From: Spirochaetaceae bacterium
GTDB lineage: Bacteria > Spirochaetota > Spirochaetia > Treponematales > Breznakiellaceae
Direction: 5' to 3'
Length of the DNA: 16,610 nt
NCBI GenBank assembly: GCA_031255315.1
Contig: JAIRSS010000218.1
Coordinates: 1 to 16,610 of the forward strand
The notes beneath the pieces are model-generated. The model did not search any database. It saw nothing but the letters and a program-made list of their open reading frames with translations, and was not told the origin of the DNA. A program made the position numbers and the translations under genes. Positions within the stretch are counted from its first letter, which is position 1; each line of letters starts with the position of its first letter. Positions 7,200-14,761 of this stretch are shown here, in pieces.

Positions 7200-8594
7200 A
7201 TGACTGGAAAATCTTTAGTGAATTATATCAATTCTTCTAAAAAAGAAACCCTTTTTGTACCCCTCTATGGAAAAGACGCGGTTGAAGAAGCAGCGCGCCG
7301 GTACGCCGGCCTTGTCGAGGGGATGTTGAAATTCGCCGGTACGCCCGCCCAGGGGCCCTCCGGCTTTTCCAGGGACGCGCCGGTCCGGGATTTTCCCGAA
7401 ACCGCCGGGGACCTCCGGCTCTTTACCGCGCCGGGGCGGACCGAATTGGGGGGGAACCACACGGACCATAACCAGGGGAAAGTTCTCGCTGCGTCCATTC
7501 AGTTGGATATGGCCGCCGCCGCCGCCCCCCGGAAAGATGGAATCGTGGTATTCCGTTCCGCAGGATACCCCGATGCGGTGGTTGATCTCCGGGAGCAGCC
7601 GGGCCGCACGCCTTTTGAGCCTGACCCGGCGGAAAGGGGGACCACCGAAGCGCTTATCCGGGGAATCGCCGCGGAGTTTACGCGCCAAGGAACCAGCGTC
7701 CGGGGGTTTACCGCCAACGCCGCGTCCTCGGTGCTTCCCGGCTCCGGGCTTTCGTCCTCCGCCGCCGTGGAGGTTCTCATCGGCAGGATATTCGACAACC
7801 TCTACGGCGAAGGAAAGCGTTCCCCCTTAGAACTGGCCCGGATAGGCCAAACGGCGGAAAACGTCTTCTTCGGTAAACCTTCGGGACTGATGGACCAGGC
7901 CGCCTGCGCGTATGGAGGGGCGGTGGCCGTTGATTTCCAGCATATCGAGCGGCCCCGGATCGCCGCCATCGCTTTTGATCCCGCTTCCGCCGGGTATGCC
8001 CTGTGCATCGTGGACACCAAGGGGAGCCACGCGGACTTGACGGATGATTACGCCGCGATTCCCCGGGAAATGCGGGGCGCGGCCCGGTTTTTCGGGAAAA
8101 CCGTACTCCGGGAACTGGACTGGGAAACGGTTCTGTCCCGCGCCGGGGAGGCGCGGGGCGTTCTGGGAGACCGGGCGCTGCTTCGCGCCCTGCATTTCTT
8201 CCGGGAAAACCAGCGGGTTGACGCCATGCTGGACGCGCTGAAAGAGATGAACGCCGCCCCAGGCGTCCGTGAAAAACAGGGCGCCCTGAGCCGGTTCCTG
8301 GCCCTGGTCAATGAGTCGGGGAATTCTTCCTGGGAGCTGCTTCAGAACGTCTACGCCCCCGGCAAACCTCGGGAACAGGGCATAGCTCTCGCCCTGGCCC
8401 TTACCCGGGACTTCCTCGCCGGGGACGGCGCCTGCCGGGTCCACGGAGGCGGTTTTGCCGGGGCCGTTCAGGTCTACATCCCCCTCAGCGCGGTATCCGC
8501 CTACAGGCGCCAAATGGACGCTGTTTTCGGCCCCAGCGCGGTTACGGAACTCCGCATCCGTCCCGCCGGCGCGATAGAACTTCAGACAGCCTAG
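7200..8594 (+). CDS. galK: Galactokinase (GHMP kinase family)
   Basis: This would phosphorylate galactose at C1 with ATP, the first step of the Leloir pathway, in the cytoplasm. At 464 residues it is longer than the roughly 390 of classical GalK, mainly through an N-terminal extension of about 70 residues. The motifs appear in GHMP order: sugar-binding motif GRTELGGNHTDH (79-90), ATP-binding GSGLSSSAA (181-189), GLMDQAACAYGG with the likely catalytic base D232, and C-terminal GGGFAGAVQV (416-425). The first motif differs from the classical GRVNLIGEHTDY, with Asn at the Glu position that contacts galactose. I recall this GGNHTDH subtype in other anaerobes annotated as galactokinase, but related sugars are possible. 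The start follows GGGAG at 7191-7195. argA begins 15 bp downstream. No galT or galE is visible. Confidence 0.85.
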   Translation: MTGKSLVNYINSSKKETLFVPLYGKDAVEEAARRYAGLVEGMLKFAGTPAQGPSGFSRDAPVRDFPETAGDLRLFTAPGRTELGGNHTDHNQGKVLAASIQLDMAAAAAPRKDGIVVFRSAGYPDAVVDLREQPGRTPFEPDPAERGTTEALIRGIAAEFTRQGTSVRGFTANAASSVLPGSGLSSSAAVEVLIGRIFDNLYGEGKRSPLELARIGQTAENVFFGKPSGLMDQAACAYGGAVAVDFQHIERPRIAAIAFDPASAGYALCIVDTKGSHADLTDDYAAIPREMRGAARFFGKTVLRELDWETVLSRAGEARGVLGDRALLRALHFFRENQRVDAMLDALKEMNAAPGVREKQGALSRFLALVNESGNSSWELLQNVYAPGKPREQGIALALALTRDFLAGDGACRVHGGGFAGAVQVYIPLSAVSAYRRQMDAVFGPSAVTELRIRPAGAIELQTA

Positions 8595-8609
8595 GGCGGG
8601 GATACCGTT

Positions 8610-9947
8610 ATGGATAATGAAGACATCTTTCAGCTTGATTCCATCCGGGAGGCTTTTACCTATCAGACCCGCTTTGCCGGGTCCACGATGGTTTTTAAAA
8701 TAAATTTCCCCATTACCGGGGACCCGGCCTTCCCGTTCTTTATGCGGGATCTGGCCCTGGTGGCCAAAACCGCCTTCCGGGTCGTGATCGTACCCGGGGC
8801 GAAAGAATGGATAGACACGGTACTGAAAGGGTACGGTATCGTGTCGAAGTACGCGGGGGAACATCGAATCACGACCAGCGCGGCCATCCCTCTGGTGGAA
8901 ATGGCCGCCTTCCACGCGGCGGCCCGTTTTATGACGGGCCTTTCGGCGGACCGGGTGAACGCGGTAATCGGCAATTTTGTCCGCGCCCGGGGTCTCGGCG
9001 TGGTAAACGGCGTGAATATGGAGCATACCGGACGGGTGGACAAGATATACACCGAATCTATCACCCGGATTCTGGATCAGGGAATGGTCCCCATCCTCCC
9101 CTGTATCGGCTGGAGTCCCGCAGGCAAACCCTACAATGTGCCGGGTGATGAAATCGCTCTGGCTGCGGCCTCGGCCCTGGGAGCGGCAAAGTGTTTTATC
9201 GTCTCCACCCACGCCGGCATACATCAGAAAAACTACCGCATCCCCGCCGGCGTTTCCCTGGACGAGGCCGGCCGCGTCGGTAAGCTGACCCCCCAGGAAA
9301 CGGAAGCGGTTCTTGCGGAGAACCGGACGGCGGAGGGCGGCGGCCTGTACGCGGACAAGCTCTTGAGCGATCTGCGGCTGGCCCTTAGATTATCCAGGGC
9401 CGGAGTAGAGCGGGTTCATCTTATAGACGGACGGGAAAACGGCGTTCTTCTTCGGGAGATCTTCTCCAACCTGGGGGCGGGAATGATGATCTACCAGGAC
9501 GAATACGAATCCATCAGGCCGCTTAAAACCAAAGACATTCCCGATGTTCTGCGGCTTATGGAACCCCTTATGGCGCGGGGCGCCCTTATCAGACGAAACA
9601 GCGAGGACATCCAGGAAAAGAAAAACGATTATGTGGTATTCGAAATCGACGGCTCCATCCACGCCTGCGGCGCGCTGCACGACTGGGGAGAAGGCCAGGG
9701 AGAAATCGCCGCTGTCGCGACGGACGCCGTGTACGCGGACATGGGCCTGGGCCGCCGCATAGTCCGCTATCTTATCGGCCAGGCGGGCAGGCGGGAACTG
9801 CGCCGGGTCTTCGTCCTTACCACCGGCACCCACGACTGGTTTGAATCGTTGGGCTTTACGGAAAGCCCGGTGGAACATCTTCCCCTGGAAAAACGAAAGA
9901 AATACGATTGGACGCGGAAAAGCATGGTATTCGTCCGGGAACTGTAA
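8610..9947 (+). CDS. argA: Amino-acid N-acetyltransferase (N-acetylglutamate synthase)
   Basis: This makes N-acetylglutamate from glutamate and acetyl-CoA, the first step of arginine biosynthesis (EC 2.3.1.1). At 445 residues it matches ArgA in length and layout. The N-terminal amino-acid-kinase-like domain (about residues 20-285; FRVVIVPGA, VNGVNMEHTGRVDKI, AKCFIVSTHAGI, VERVHLIDGRENGVLLREIF) is normally the arginine-sensing part. The C-terminal GNAT domain (about 290-445) has IRPLKTKDIPDVLRLMEPL, ADMGLGRRIVRYLI as acetyl-CoA loop, and VFVLTTGTHDWFESLGF followed by RKSMVFVREL, all closely like the E. coli enzyme. The start is preceded by a GGGG-rich site eight bases upstream. Only 15 bp separate it from galK, so they are probably co-transcribed. 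No other arginine gene is in view. Confidence 0.9.
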   Translation: MDNEDIFQLDSIREAFTYQTRFAGSTMVFKINFPITGDPAFPFFMRDLALVAKTAFRVVIVPGAKEWIDTVLKGYGIVSKYAGEHRITTSAAIPLVEMAAFHAAARFMTGLSADRVNAVIGNFVRARGLGVVNGVNMEHTGRVDKIYTESITRILDQGMVPILPCIGWSPAGKPYNVPGDEIALAAASALGAAKCFIVSTHAGIHQKNYRIPAGVSLDEAGRVGKLTPQETEAVLAENRTAEGGGLYADKLLSDLRLALRLSRAGVERVHLIDGRENGVLLREIFSNLGAGMMIYQDEYESIRPLKTKDIPDVLRLMEPLMARGALIRRNSEDIQEKKNDYVVFEIDGSIHACGALHDWGEGQGEIAAVATDAVYADMGLGRRIVRYLIGQAGRRELRRVFVLTTGTHDWFESLGFTESPVEHLPLEKRKKYDWTRKSMVFVREL

Positions 9948-9963
9948 ATCCTGTTCGTCTGGA

Positions 9964-11661
9964 TCAGCCCCGTTTATTTCCCCCGCCGGGGAACCGCAGG
10001 GTAAACCGGGCCCCCGCCTTTCCGTCGCTGTATACCTCGACCTTCGCGTGGTGAAGGGCGGCCCCGTGCTTCACAATGGAAAGCCCCAGGCCCGTACCTT
10101 CTACCGCGGCGCTCCTGCTTTTATCCGCCCGGTAAAACCGCTCGAATATGCGATCCTGCTCATCCGCCGGTATGCCGGGCCCCGTGTCCTCGACCGTTAC
10201 CGTACATTCTTCCGGGCGCTTCTCGACCACTACCCGCACCTCGCCGCCTTCACGGTTGTACTTAACCGCGTTGTCCAGCAGGTTGAACAGCATCTCGTCC
10301 AGAACATGGGGGACGCCCGGAATACGCGCCTCGTCCCCGTCAACCATGAGGGTGAGCTTCCGGCGTGCGGCGGCGCCGGCAAGCCGCCCTGCGGCGGACC
10401 GGGCAAGGGAGAGAAGGTCCGCCTCTTCTTTCGGGCGAAGCGCGGCGTCCTCGTCCAGCCGCGAAAGAGCCATGACGTCGTCCACCAGATGGATGAGCCG
10501 CTGGGCCTCGCCGTAAATTTTCTCCGCGAAACGCGGCGCGTCCTCCTGCTTCACCATGCCGCCCGCCATGATCTCGGCAAAGCCGGATATGATCGTGAGG
10601 GGCGTTTTCAGTTCATGGGACACGTTGGCGGAAAATTCCCGGCGCAGCCGGTCCCGGTCGGTCCGCTCGGTTATGTCCAGGATGAGCAGGATAACCCCCT
10701 GGACGACGTTCCGGTACGCAACCGGGCTGGCGAAAAGCCGCAGCCGGCGCTGGCCGACGGAAAGTTCGGTTTCCCCAGGCGTGCCGTGTAAGGCTTTCTC
10801 CAGTGCGCCGCGGAACGGCTCGTCCCGCCGGACCGCCAGGGCAAGCTGGTACTCGACCCGCTCCATGCGGATTCCCAGCAGGCTTCCGGCGCTCTTGTTG
10901 CACGAAAGGATGCGCCCGTCCTGATCCAGAACCAGAAGGCCCTCCCGCATGTTGTTGATTATGGTGGTGAATTCATTCCGCCGCTTCCGCATTTCCTCAA
11001 GCTGCCCGGCAATGGCGTCGTTCTGCTGTTTTATCCGCATGAGCAGCGGCGCAAGTTCGTCATAGGCGGCGCCGTCCTCCGGGTGATCAAGATCGATGCG
11101 GTTTATAGGCGACACGATCTGTTCCGTCATCCGGGAGCCCGCCGCCAGGATGATCATAAACACCACGACCGCTATTCCAAGGGAGATAAGGATCAGATTG
11201 ATCATGCGGATGAAGATGCTGTCGGCGGCGCTTGCCGTGCGCAGGACGCCGCCATTCCTGAGACGCACGGCGTAATAGTAGGTCTGCCTGCTGATGGTCT
11301 CGGACAGCCGCAGGCTGTCCCCCGCGCCGGTGTCCCGGGCCTCCTGTACTTCGGGCCGGCCCAGATGATTGGGAAGCGCGCCGCCGTCCGCCGCCGTATC
11401 GTACAGAACCTGGCCGCCGGGCGCGATAAGGGTGACGCGCAGGCCGTCCCCGGGTGAAAGGAGGTCCGTTCCGGGCGGGGATTCCAAATAGCCGTTCCCG
11501 TTTGACTCGTATAGGGCGGCCAGATATTCCGCAGCGGCGGCGGTGGTCTGTTTCAGATCGTCAAAAATATCCTGGTATACCGCCATGTGAATCAAGACGG
11601 CGGTTAGGACGATGGACAGCCCGGCGGCGGCGCAGACAAAGGCCAGTATCTTTTTTTTCAT
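9964..11661 (-). CDS. phoR: Phosphate-sensor histidine kinase PhoR
   Basis: This is the membrane sensor kinase that phosphorylates PhoB when phosphate is low. It has 565 residues: TM1 at about 5-28, an extracytoplasmic domain to about 150, and TM2 at 154-175 (INLILISLGIAVVVFMIILAA). A short linker follows with INRIDLDHPEDGAAYDELAPLL, then a PAS domain at about 230-330 (IINNMREGLLVLDQDGRILS). The HisKA box is FSANVSHELKTPLTIISGF with phospho-acceptor H349. The ATPase domain has N-box LLDNAVKYN (461-469), EDTGPGIPADEQDRIFERFY (491-510) and GTGLGLSIVKH (522-532). All catalytic boxes are intact. Its ATG overlaps the phoB stop as ATGA, so the pair is translationally coupled. The phosphate role is inferred from the pst-phoU-phoB context. 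Confidence 0.93.
   Translation of the reverse strand: MKKKILAFVCAAAGLSIVLTAVLIHMAVYQDIFDDLKQTTAAAAEYLAALYESNGNGYLESPPGTDLLSPGDGLRVTLIAPGGQVLYDTAADGGALPNHLGRPEVQEARDTGAGDSLRLSETISRQTYYYAVRLRNGGVLRTASAADSIFIRMINLILISLGIAVVVFMIILAAGSRMTEQIVSPINRIDLDHPEDGAAYDELAPLLMRIKQQNDAIAGQLEEMRKRRNEFTTIINNMREGLLVLDQDGRILSCNKSAGSLLGIRMERVEYQLALAVRRDEPFRGALEKALHGTPGETELSVGQRRLRLFASPVAYRNVVQGVILLILDITERTDRDRLRREFSANVSHELKTPLTIISGFAEIMAGGMVKQEDAPRFAEKIYGEAQRLIHLVDDVMALSRLDEDAALRPKEEADLLSLARSAAGRLAGAAARRKLTLMVDGDEARIPGVPHVLDEMLFNLLDNAVKYNREGGEVRVVVEKRPEECTVTVEDTGPGIPADEQDRIFERFYRADKSRSAAVEGTGLGLSIVKHGAALHHAKVEVYSDGKAGARFTLRFPGGGNKRG
9978..9993. terminator. Possible bidirectional hairpin at the argA/phoR convergence
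   Basis: TTCCCC (9978-9983), CGCC loop, GGGGAA (9988-9993): a perfect 6-bp stem just inside the 3' end of phoR. The two convergent genes leave only 16 bp between their stops. No T run follows on either strand, so terminator activity is uncertain. Confidence 0.3.
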
Positions 11662-12332
11662 TCCCGCGGCTCCGCCTTGTATCCTACACCCCGGACCGTG
11701 CGTATCAGGGAACCCGCCGCGCCGAGTTTGGAGCGCAGGGTAAGGATATGAGTATCGACCGTCCGGGTTTCCGCGTCTCCGTCATAGCCCCACACCGCCG
11801 AAAGGAGTTGATCCCGGGACAAGGCTATGCCGGTATTCGCCAGAAGATAGGCCAGCAGATCGAATTCTTTTAAGGTAAGGGAAATTTCCGCGCCGTTTAC
11901 CGTAACCTGGCGGCGGGGGACGCTGACCGTGAGGTTTCCCGCACGGTATTCGTCTTTCCCGGCGCCCGCGCCGGCGCGCCGCAGCAGGCTCTTTACCCGC
12001 GCGACCAGTTCCATCATGCCGGCGGGTTTCGCCATATAATCGTCGGCGCCGCTTTCAAGGCCCAGCACCGTATCGTACTCCGCCCCCTTTGCCGTCAGCA
12101 TCAGCACCGGCAGCCGCTGGGTCGCCCGGCGGGAACGGAGACGCTTTACGATGGAAAGCCCGTCTTCTCCGGGCAGCATGATGTCCAATATCGCCAGGTC
12201 CGGCAGGCGTTCCTCCAGGGCCTTCCAGAATTCGCCGGCGGATTCAAAGCCCCGTATTTCAAAGCCGGTGCTCCGCAGGGTATACATCACCAGTTCCCGG
12301 ATACCGGATTCGTCTTCAACCAAATAGATCAC
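11658..12332 (-). CDS. phoB: Phosphate response regulator PhoB (OmpR family)
   Basis: This is the DNA-binding response regulator partnered with PhoR; when phosphorylated it is expected to activate the pst operon. At 224 residues it has normal length. The receiver domain has the acidic pair E6/D7, phospho-acceptor D50 in LAILDIMLPGEDG, T80 in LMLTAKG, and K102 in DDYMAKPAGMMELV. The C-terminal winged helix (about 128-222) includes LTLKEFDLLAYLLANTG and TVDTHILTLRSKLG, ending RTVRGVGYK. The start codon is GTG with GAGG eight bases upstream. It is separated from phoU by a 133-bp gap with two hairpins, so it may have its own promoter or be attenuated. Confidence 0.93.
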   Translation of the reverse strand: MIYLVEDESGIRELVMYTLRSTGFEIRGFESAGEFWKALEERLPDLAILDIMLPGEDGLSIVKRLRSRRATQRLPVLMLTAKGAEYDTVLGLESGADDYMAKPAGMMELVARVKSLLRRAGAGAGKDEYRAGNLTVSVPRRQVTVNGAEISLTLKEFDLLAYLLANTGIALSRDQLLSAVWGYDGDAETRTVDTHILTLRSKLGAAGSLIRTVRGVGYKAEPRE

Positions 12333-12351
12333 TTTTCTATCCTCAAATACT

Positions 12352-12388
12352 GAGCCTGTCCCAAAAACTGAAGTTTTGGGAACGCCTC
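12352..12388 (-). promoter_or_regulatory. Hairpin in the phoU-phoB gap
   Basis: CCCAAAA (12360-12366) and TTTTGGG (12374-12380) form a 7-bp stem. With one bulged A it extends inward to ACT/AGT, and GAG/CTC (12352-12354/12386-12388) can pair outside it. It lies about 20 bp before the GTG of phoB, leaving only GAGG and a short spacer. It could be an attenuator or the end of the upstream transcript, or a dispersed palindromic repeat. Confidence 0.45.
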
Positions 12389-12423
12389 TACTAAATCCTG
12401 TTTTTCACGAGAGATACGGGAAC

Positions 12424-12480
12424 CGGAAAGGCGGCGCCAACCCTTCGGCCTGATTGCGCCGGCGTTTACGCGCCTTTCCG
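12424..12480 (-). terminator. Long hairpin spanning the phoU stop codon
   Basis: CCGGAAAGGC-type arms: a perfect 10-bp inverted repeat pairs 12424-12433 with 12471-12480. The inside is GC-rich with a further partial pairing (GGCGC/GCGCC). The phoU stop codon (12466-12468) lies in the loop side. No U run follows in the transcript, so it may act as an mRNA-end stabiliser or attenuator between pst-phoU and phoBR rather than a classical terminator. Confidence 0.45.
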
Positions 12481-13113
12481 CTGCCCGGTAATCGAATACT
12501 CAACCCACTCGGCTATGTTCTGGGCGTGGTCGCCGATGCGTTCCAGGTATTTTGCAATCATCAGGAGGTCCAGGCAGACCTCCACGGTCTCCCGCCCGGT
12601 CTCGACGATCATATCTATCAGCTCTCCCTTGATGCGCTTGAACAAGGCGTCAACTTCCCGGTCATACGCAATGACCGCCTGGGCCTTCTCAAAGTCGGAC
12701 GCGACAAAAGCGTCCACGCTGCCGGTAAGCATCTTCACCGTCGCGTCCGCCATGTCGCCGAGGTGGACGCCGTTTTTTATGCCGTTCCCGGTAACAAAAC
12801 GGGAAAGCTCCGCAATGTTTTCCGCCTGGTCGCCAATGCGCTCCATGTCGGTGATGATGTGCTGGGCCGCCGTTATCTGCCGGAGATCCCCCGCCACAGG
12901 CTGTTCCCGCATCAGCAGATGGACGCAGAACGTTTCGATTTCCCGCTCTTTTAAATCAATCTCCCGTTCCAGCGCCGTCGCCTTGTCTCTGAGCGCGGGA
13001 TCGTCTTTCAACAGGCCCCTCACGGCGCAGGCAATAGCGTCCTCGCACAGCGCCCCCAGGAGAATCAATTCACGGTGCAGCGTATCAAGCTGCTTTCGAT
13101 AACTTTCACGCAT
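12466..13113 (-). CDS. phoU: Phosphate signalling protein PhoU
   Basis: This cytoplasmic metal-binding protein links the PstSCAB transporter to PhoR and damps the response when phosphate is plentiful. It has 215 residues with the typical duplicated three-helix bundle. Each half carries the family signature: MERIGDQAENIAEL (90-103) and LERIGDHAQNIAEW (190-203). It begins [20 protein letters not shown], also typical. The ATG overlaps the last base of the pstB stop (TGATG) and follows a GGAGG site eight bases upstream, so it is translated with pstB. The last codons sit inside the inverted repeat at 12424-12480. Confidence 0.95.
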   Translation of the reverse strand: MRESYRKQLDTLHRELILLGALCEDAIACAVRGLLKDDPALRDKATALEREIDLKEREIETFCVHLLMREQPVAGDLRQITAAQHIITDMERIGDQAENIAELSRFVTGNGIKNGVHLGDMADATVKMLTGSVDAFVASDFEKAQAVIAYDREVDALFKRIKGELIDMIVETGRETVEVCLDLLMIAKYLERIGDHAQNIAEWVEYSITGQRKGA

Positions 13114-13862
13114 CAGCCGAACCTCCCGGTGATATAGTCTTCGGTACGTTTATCCTTCGGCATGGAAAAAATCCTCTCGGTGGAATCATACTCCACCATT
13201 TCGCCCAGCAGGAAAAACGCCGTCCGGTCGGATATGCGGGCCGCCTGCTGCATGTTGTGGGTTACCATAATTATGGTATAGGTTTTTTTCAATTCCGCCG
13301 CAAGGTCTTCGATTTTTCCCGTGCTGATGGGGTCAAGGGCGCTGGTCGATTCATCCATAAGCAGCACTTCCGGCTCCACCGCCAGAGCCCTGGCTATGCA
13401 GAGCCGCTGCTGCTGCCCGCCGGAAAGGGCAAGGGCGCTCTTATTCAACCGGTCCTTCACTTCGTCCCATATCGCGGCGGCCCGCAGGGACTTTTCCACG
13501 ATCTCGTTCAGCCGCACCCGGGATCGCACGCCGTGGGTGCGCGGCCCGTAGGCGGTATTGTCGAAGACGCTCATGGGGAAGGGGTTCGGTTTCTGGAACA
13601 CCATGCCGACCCGTTTTCTCAAGAGGGTTGCGTCAAGGCCGCCGTAAATATCCTCGCCGTCAAGGAGTATCTTCCCTTCCACGCGGCAGCCTTCCACCAG
13701 ATCGTTCATACGGTTGATGGTCTTGAGCAGCGTCGATTTCCCGCATCCCGACGGCCCTATGAGGGCGATGATCTCCCGTTCCGGAAAAAACAGGTTGACC
13801 GTTTTAAGCGCCTGGAATTGGCCGTAGAACAGATTTAAATCAGTAATGCTGATCTTGTTCAT
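13113..13862 (-). CDS. pstB: Phosphate ABC transporter ATP-binding protein PstB
   Basis: This is the ATPase that drives phosphate import through PstC and PstA. It has 249 residues, normal for the family. Walker A is GPSGCGKST (36-44), Q-loop Q90 in [16 protein letters not shown] (a PstB hallmark), signature LSGGQQQR (146-153), Walker B VLLMDE (166-171) and the H-loop H202 in MVTHNMQQA. The N-terminal [13 protein letters not shown] is also typical. The start is preceded by AAGGA, which lies within a 12-bp tandem duplication that fills almost the whole gap from pstA. It overlaps phoU by one base. Confidence 0.96.
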   Translation of the reverse strand: MNKISITDLNLFYGQFQALKTVNLFFPEREIIALIGPSGCGKSTLLKTINRMNDLVEGCRVEGKILLDGEDIYGGLDATLLRKRVGMVFQKPNPFPMSVFDNTAYGPRTHGVRSRVRLNEIVEKSLRAAAIWDEVKDRLNKSALALSGGQQQRLCIARALAVEPEVLLMDESTSALDPISTGKIEDLAAELKKTYTIIMVTHNMQQAARISDRTAFFLLGEMVEYDSTERIFSMPKDKRTEDYITGRFG

Positions 13863-13864
13863 TA

Positions 13865-13888
13865 AATACGATCCTTAATACGATCCTT
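13865..13888 (-). repeat. 12-bp tandem duplication containing the pstB ribosome-binding site
   Basis: AATACGATCCTT occurs twice head to tail (13865-13876 and 13877-13888) with no mismatch. On the coding strand each unit is AAGGATCGTATT, so each carries an AAGGA Shine-Dalgarno-like core. The first unit directly follows the pstA TAA. The second is correctly spaced for the pstB ATG. Confidence 0.7.
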
Positions 13889-14761
13889 TTATGACCGGGA
13901 ACCCCGCCCGGTTTCCCCCAACAGCTTCTCCGCCGCCTTTTTCGCCGCGAAGGCTGAAAGGCCGTTTATCCCCGCGACCAGGATGAGCAGGAATACGGCG
14001 GCGGCATAGGCCTGGTTGATATACAGCCCCTCGCTTGCAAGGCTGTACATGTGGACGGCCAGAGTGCGGACCGATGAAAAGGGGCCGCGGGGGAGTTTCG
14101 CCACCGTGCCGGCGGTAAAAATCAGGGCCGCGGTTTCCCCGACGATGCGGCCCGTCGCCAGGATGATTCCCGCGAGAATGCCCGGCATGGCGGACGGCAG
14201 GACCACGGCAAAAACCGTCCGCAGTTTTCCCGCGCCAAGGCCAAAGCTGCCTTCCCGGTACCCGTCGGGAACGGCCCGGAGAGCCTCCTCGGTGGTCCGC
14301 ATGATGAGGGGCAGAATCATTATCGCCAGAGTCAGCGTACAGGCCAGCAGGGAGTATCCCCAGCCCAGGGCGATGACAAAGAGGAGCATCCCGAACAGGC
14401 CGTAGATGATCGAAGGGACGCCCGCCAGGGTTTCCGCCGCCAGGGCCGCCGCCGAAACCAGGCGGCTTCCTTTCCGGGCGTATTCGGCAAGCCATATCGC
14501 GGCAAACACGCCGGCGGGTACGGCGATGAGCAGGGCCGCCGCGGTAACAATAAGGGTGTTGAGGAAGGCCGGCGTCAGGGAGACGTTTTCGCTGGTGTAC
14601 TCCCAGGCGAAAAGGCCGGGGGAAATATGGGGTATCCCCTTAGCCAGGATATATCCCGCAAGGAACAGGATGATGAACATGGTCATGGCAGCCGAAGCGG
14701 ACGCCAGGAACCGGAGGAACAGGGAAAGCCTTTTTTGCTTCAGAGGGGCTGCGTTTTTCAT
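13889..14761 (-). CDS. pstA: Phosphate ABC transporter permease PstA
   Basis: This is an inner-membrane channel subunit for phosphate import, paired with PstC. It has 290 residues and about six hydrophobic segments, starting with FLASASAAMTMFIILFLAGYILAKG. The family segments are GVFAAIWLAEYA, AGVPSIIYGLFGMLLF, and the ATPase-docking EAA region TEEALRAVPDGYREGSFGLGAGKLRTVF followed by VVLPSAMPGILAGIILATGRIVGETAAL. The ATG at 14761 overlaps the pstC stop as ATGA and is preferred over an in-frame ATG at 14806, which would run 49 bp into pstC and adds residues unlike the family. The gene is intact. Confidence 0.94.
   Translation of the reverse strand: MKNAAPLKQKRLSLFLRFLASASAAMTMFIILFLAGYILAKGIPHISPGLFAWEYTSENVSLTPAFLNTLIVTAAALLIAVPAGVFAAIWLAEYARKGSRLVSAAALAAETLAGVPSIIYGLFGMLLFVIALGWGYSLLACTLTLAIMILPLIMRTTEEALRAVPDGYREGSFGLGAGKLRTVFAVVLPSAMPGILAGIILATGRIVGETAALIFTAGTVAKLPRGPFSSVRTLAVHMYSLASEGLYINQAYAAAVFLLILVAGINGLSAFAAKKAAEKLLGETGRGSRS

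Noticed and set aside
7827..9224. 465-codon open frame antisense to galK and argA
   Set aside because: Both sense genes have diagnostic motifs; this frame has none and spans the junction between two real genes.
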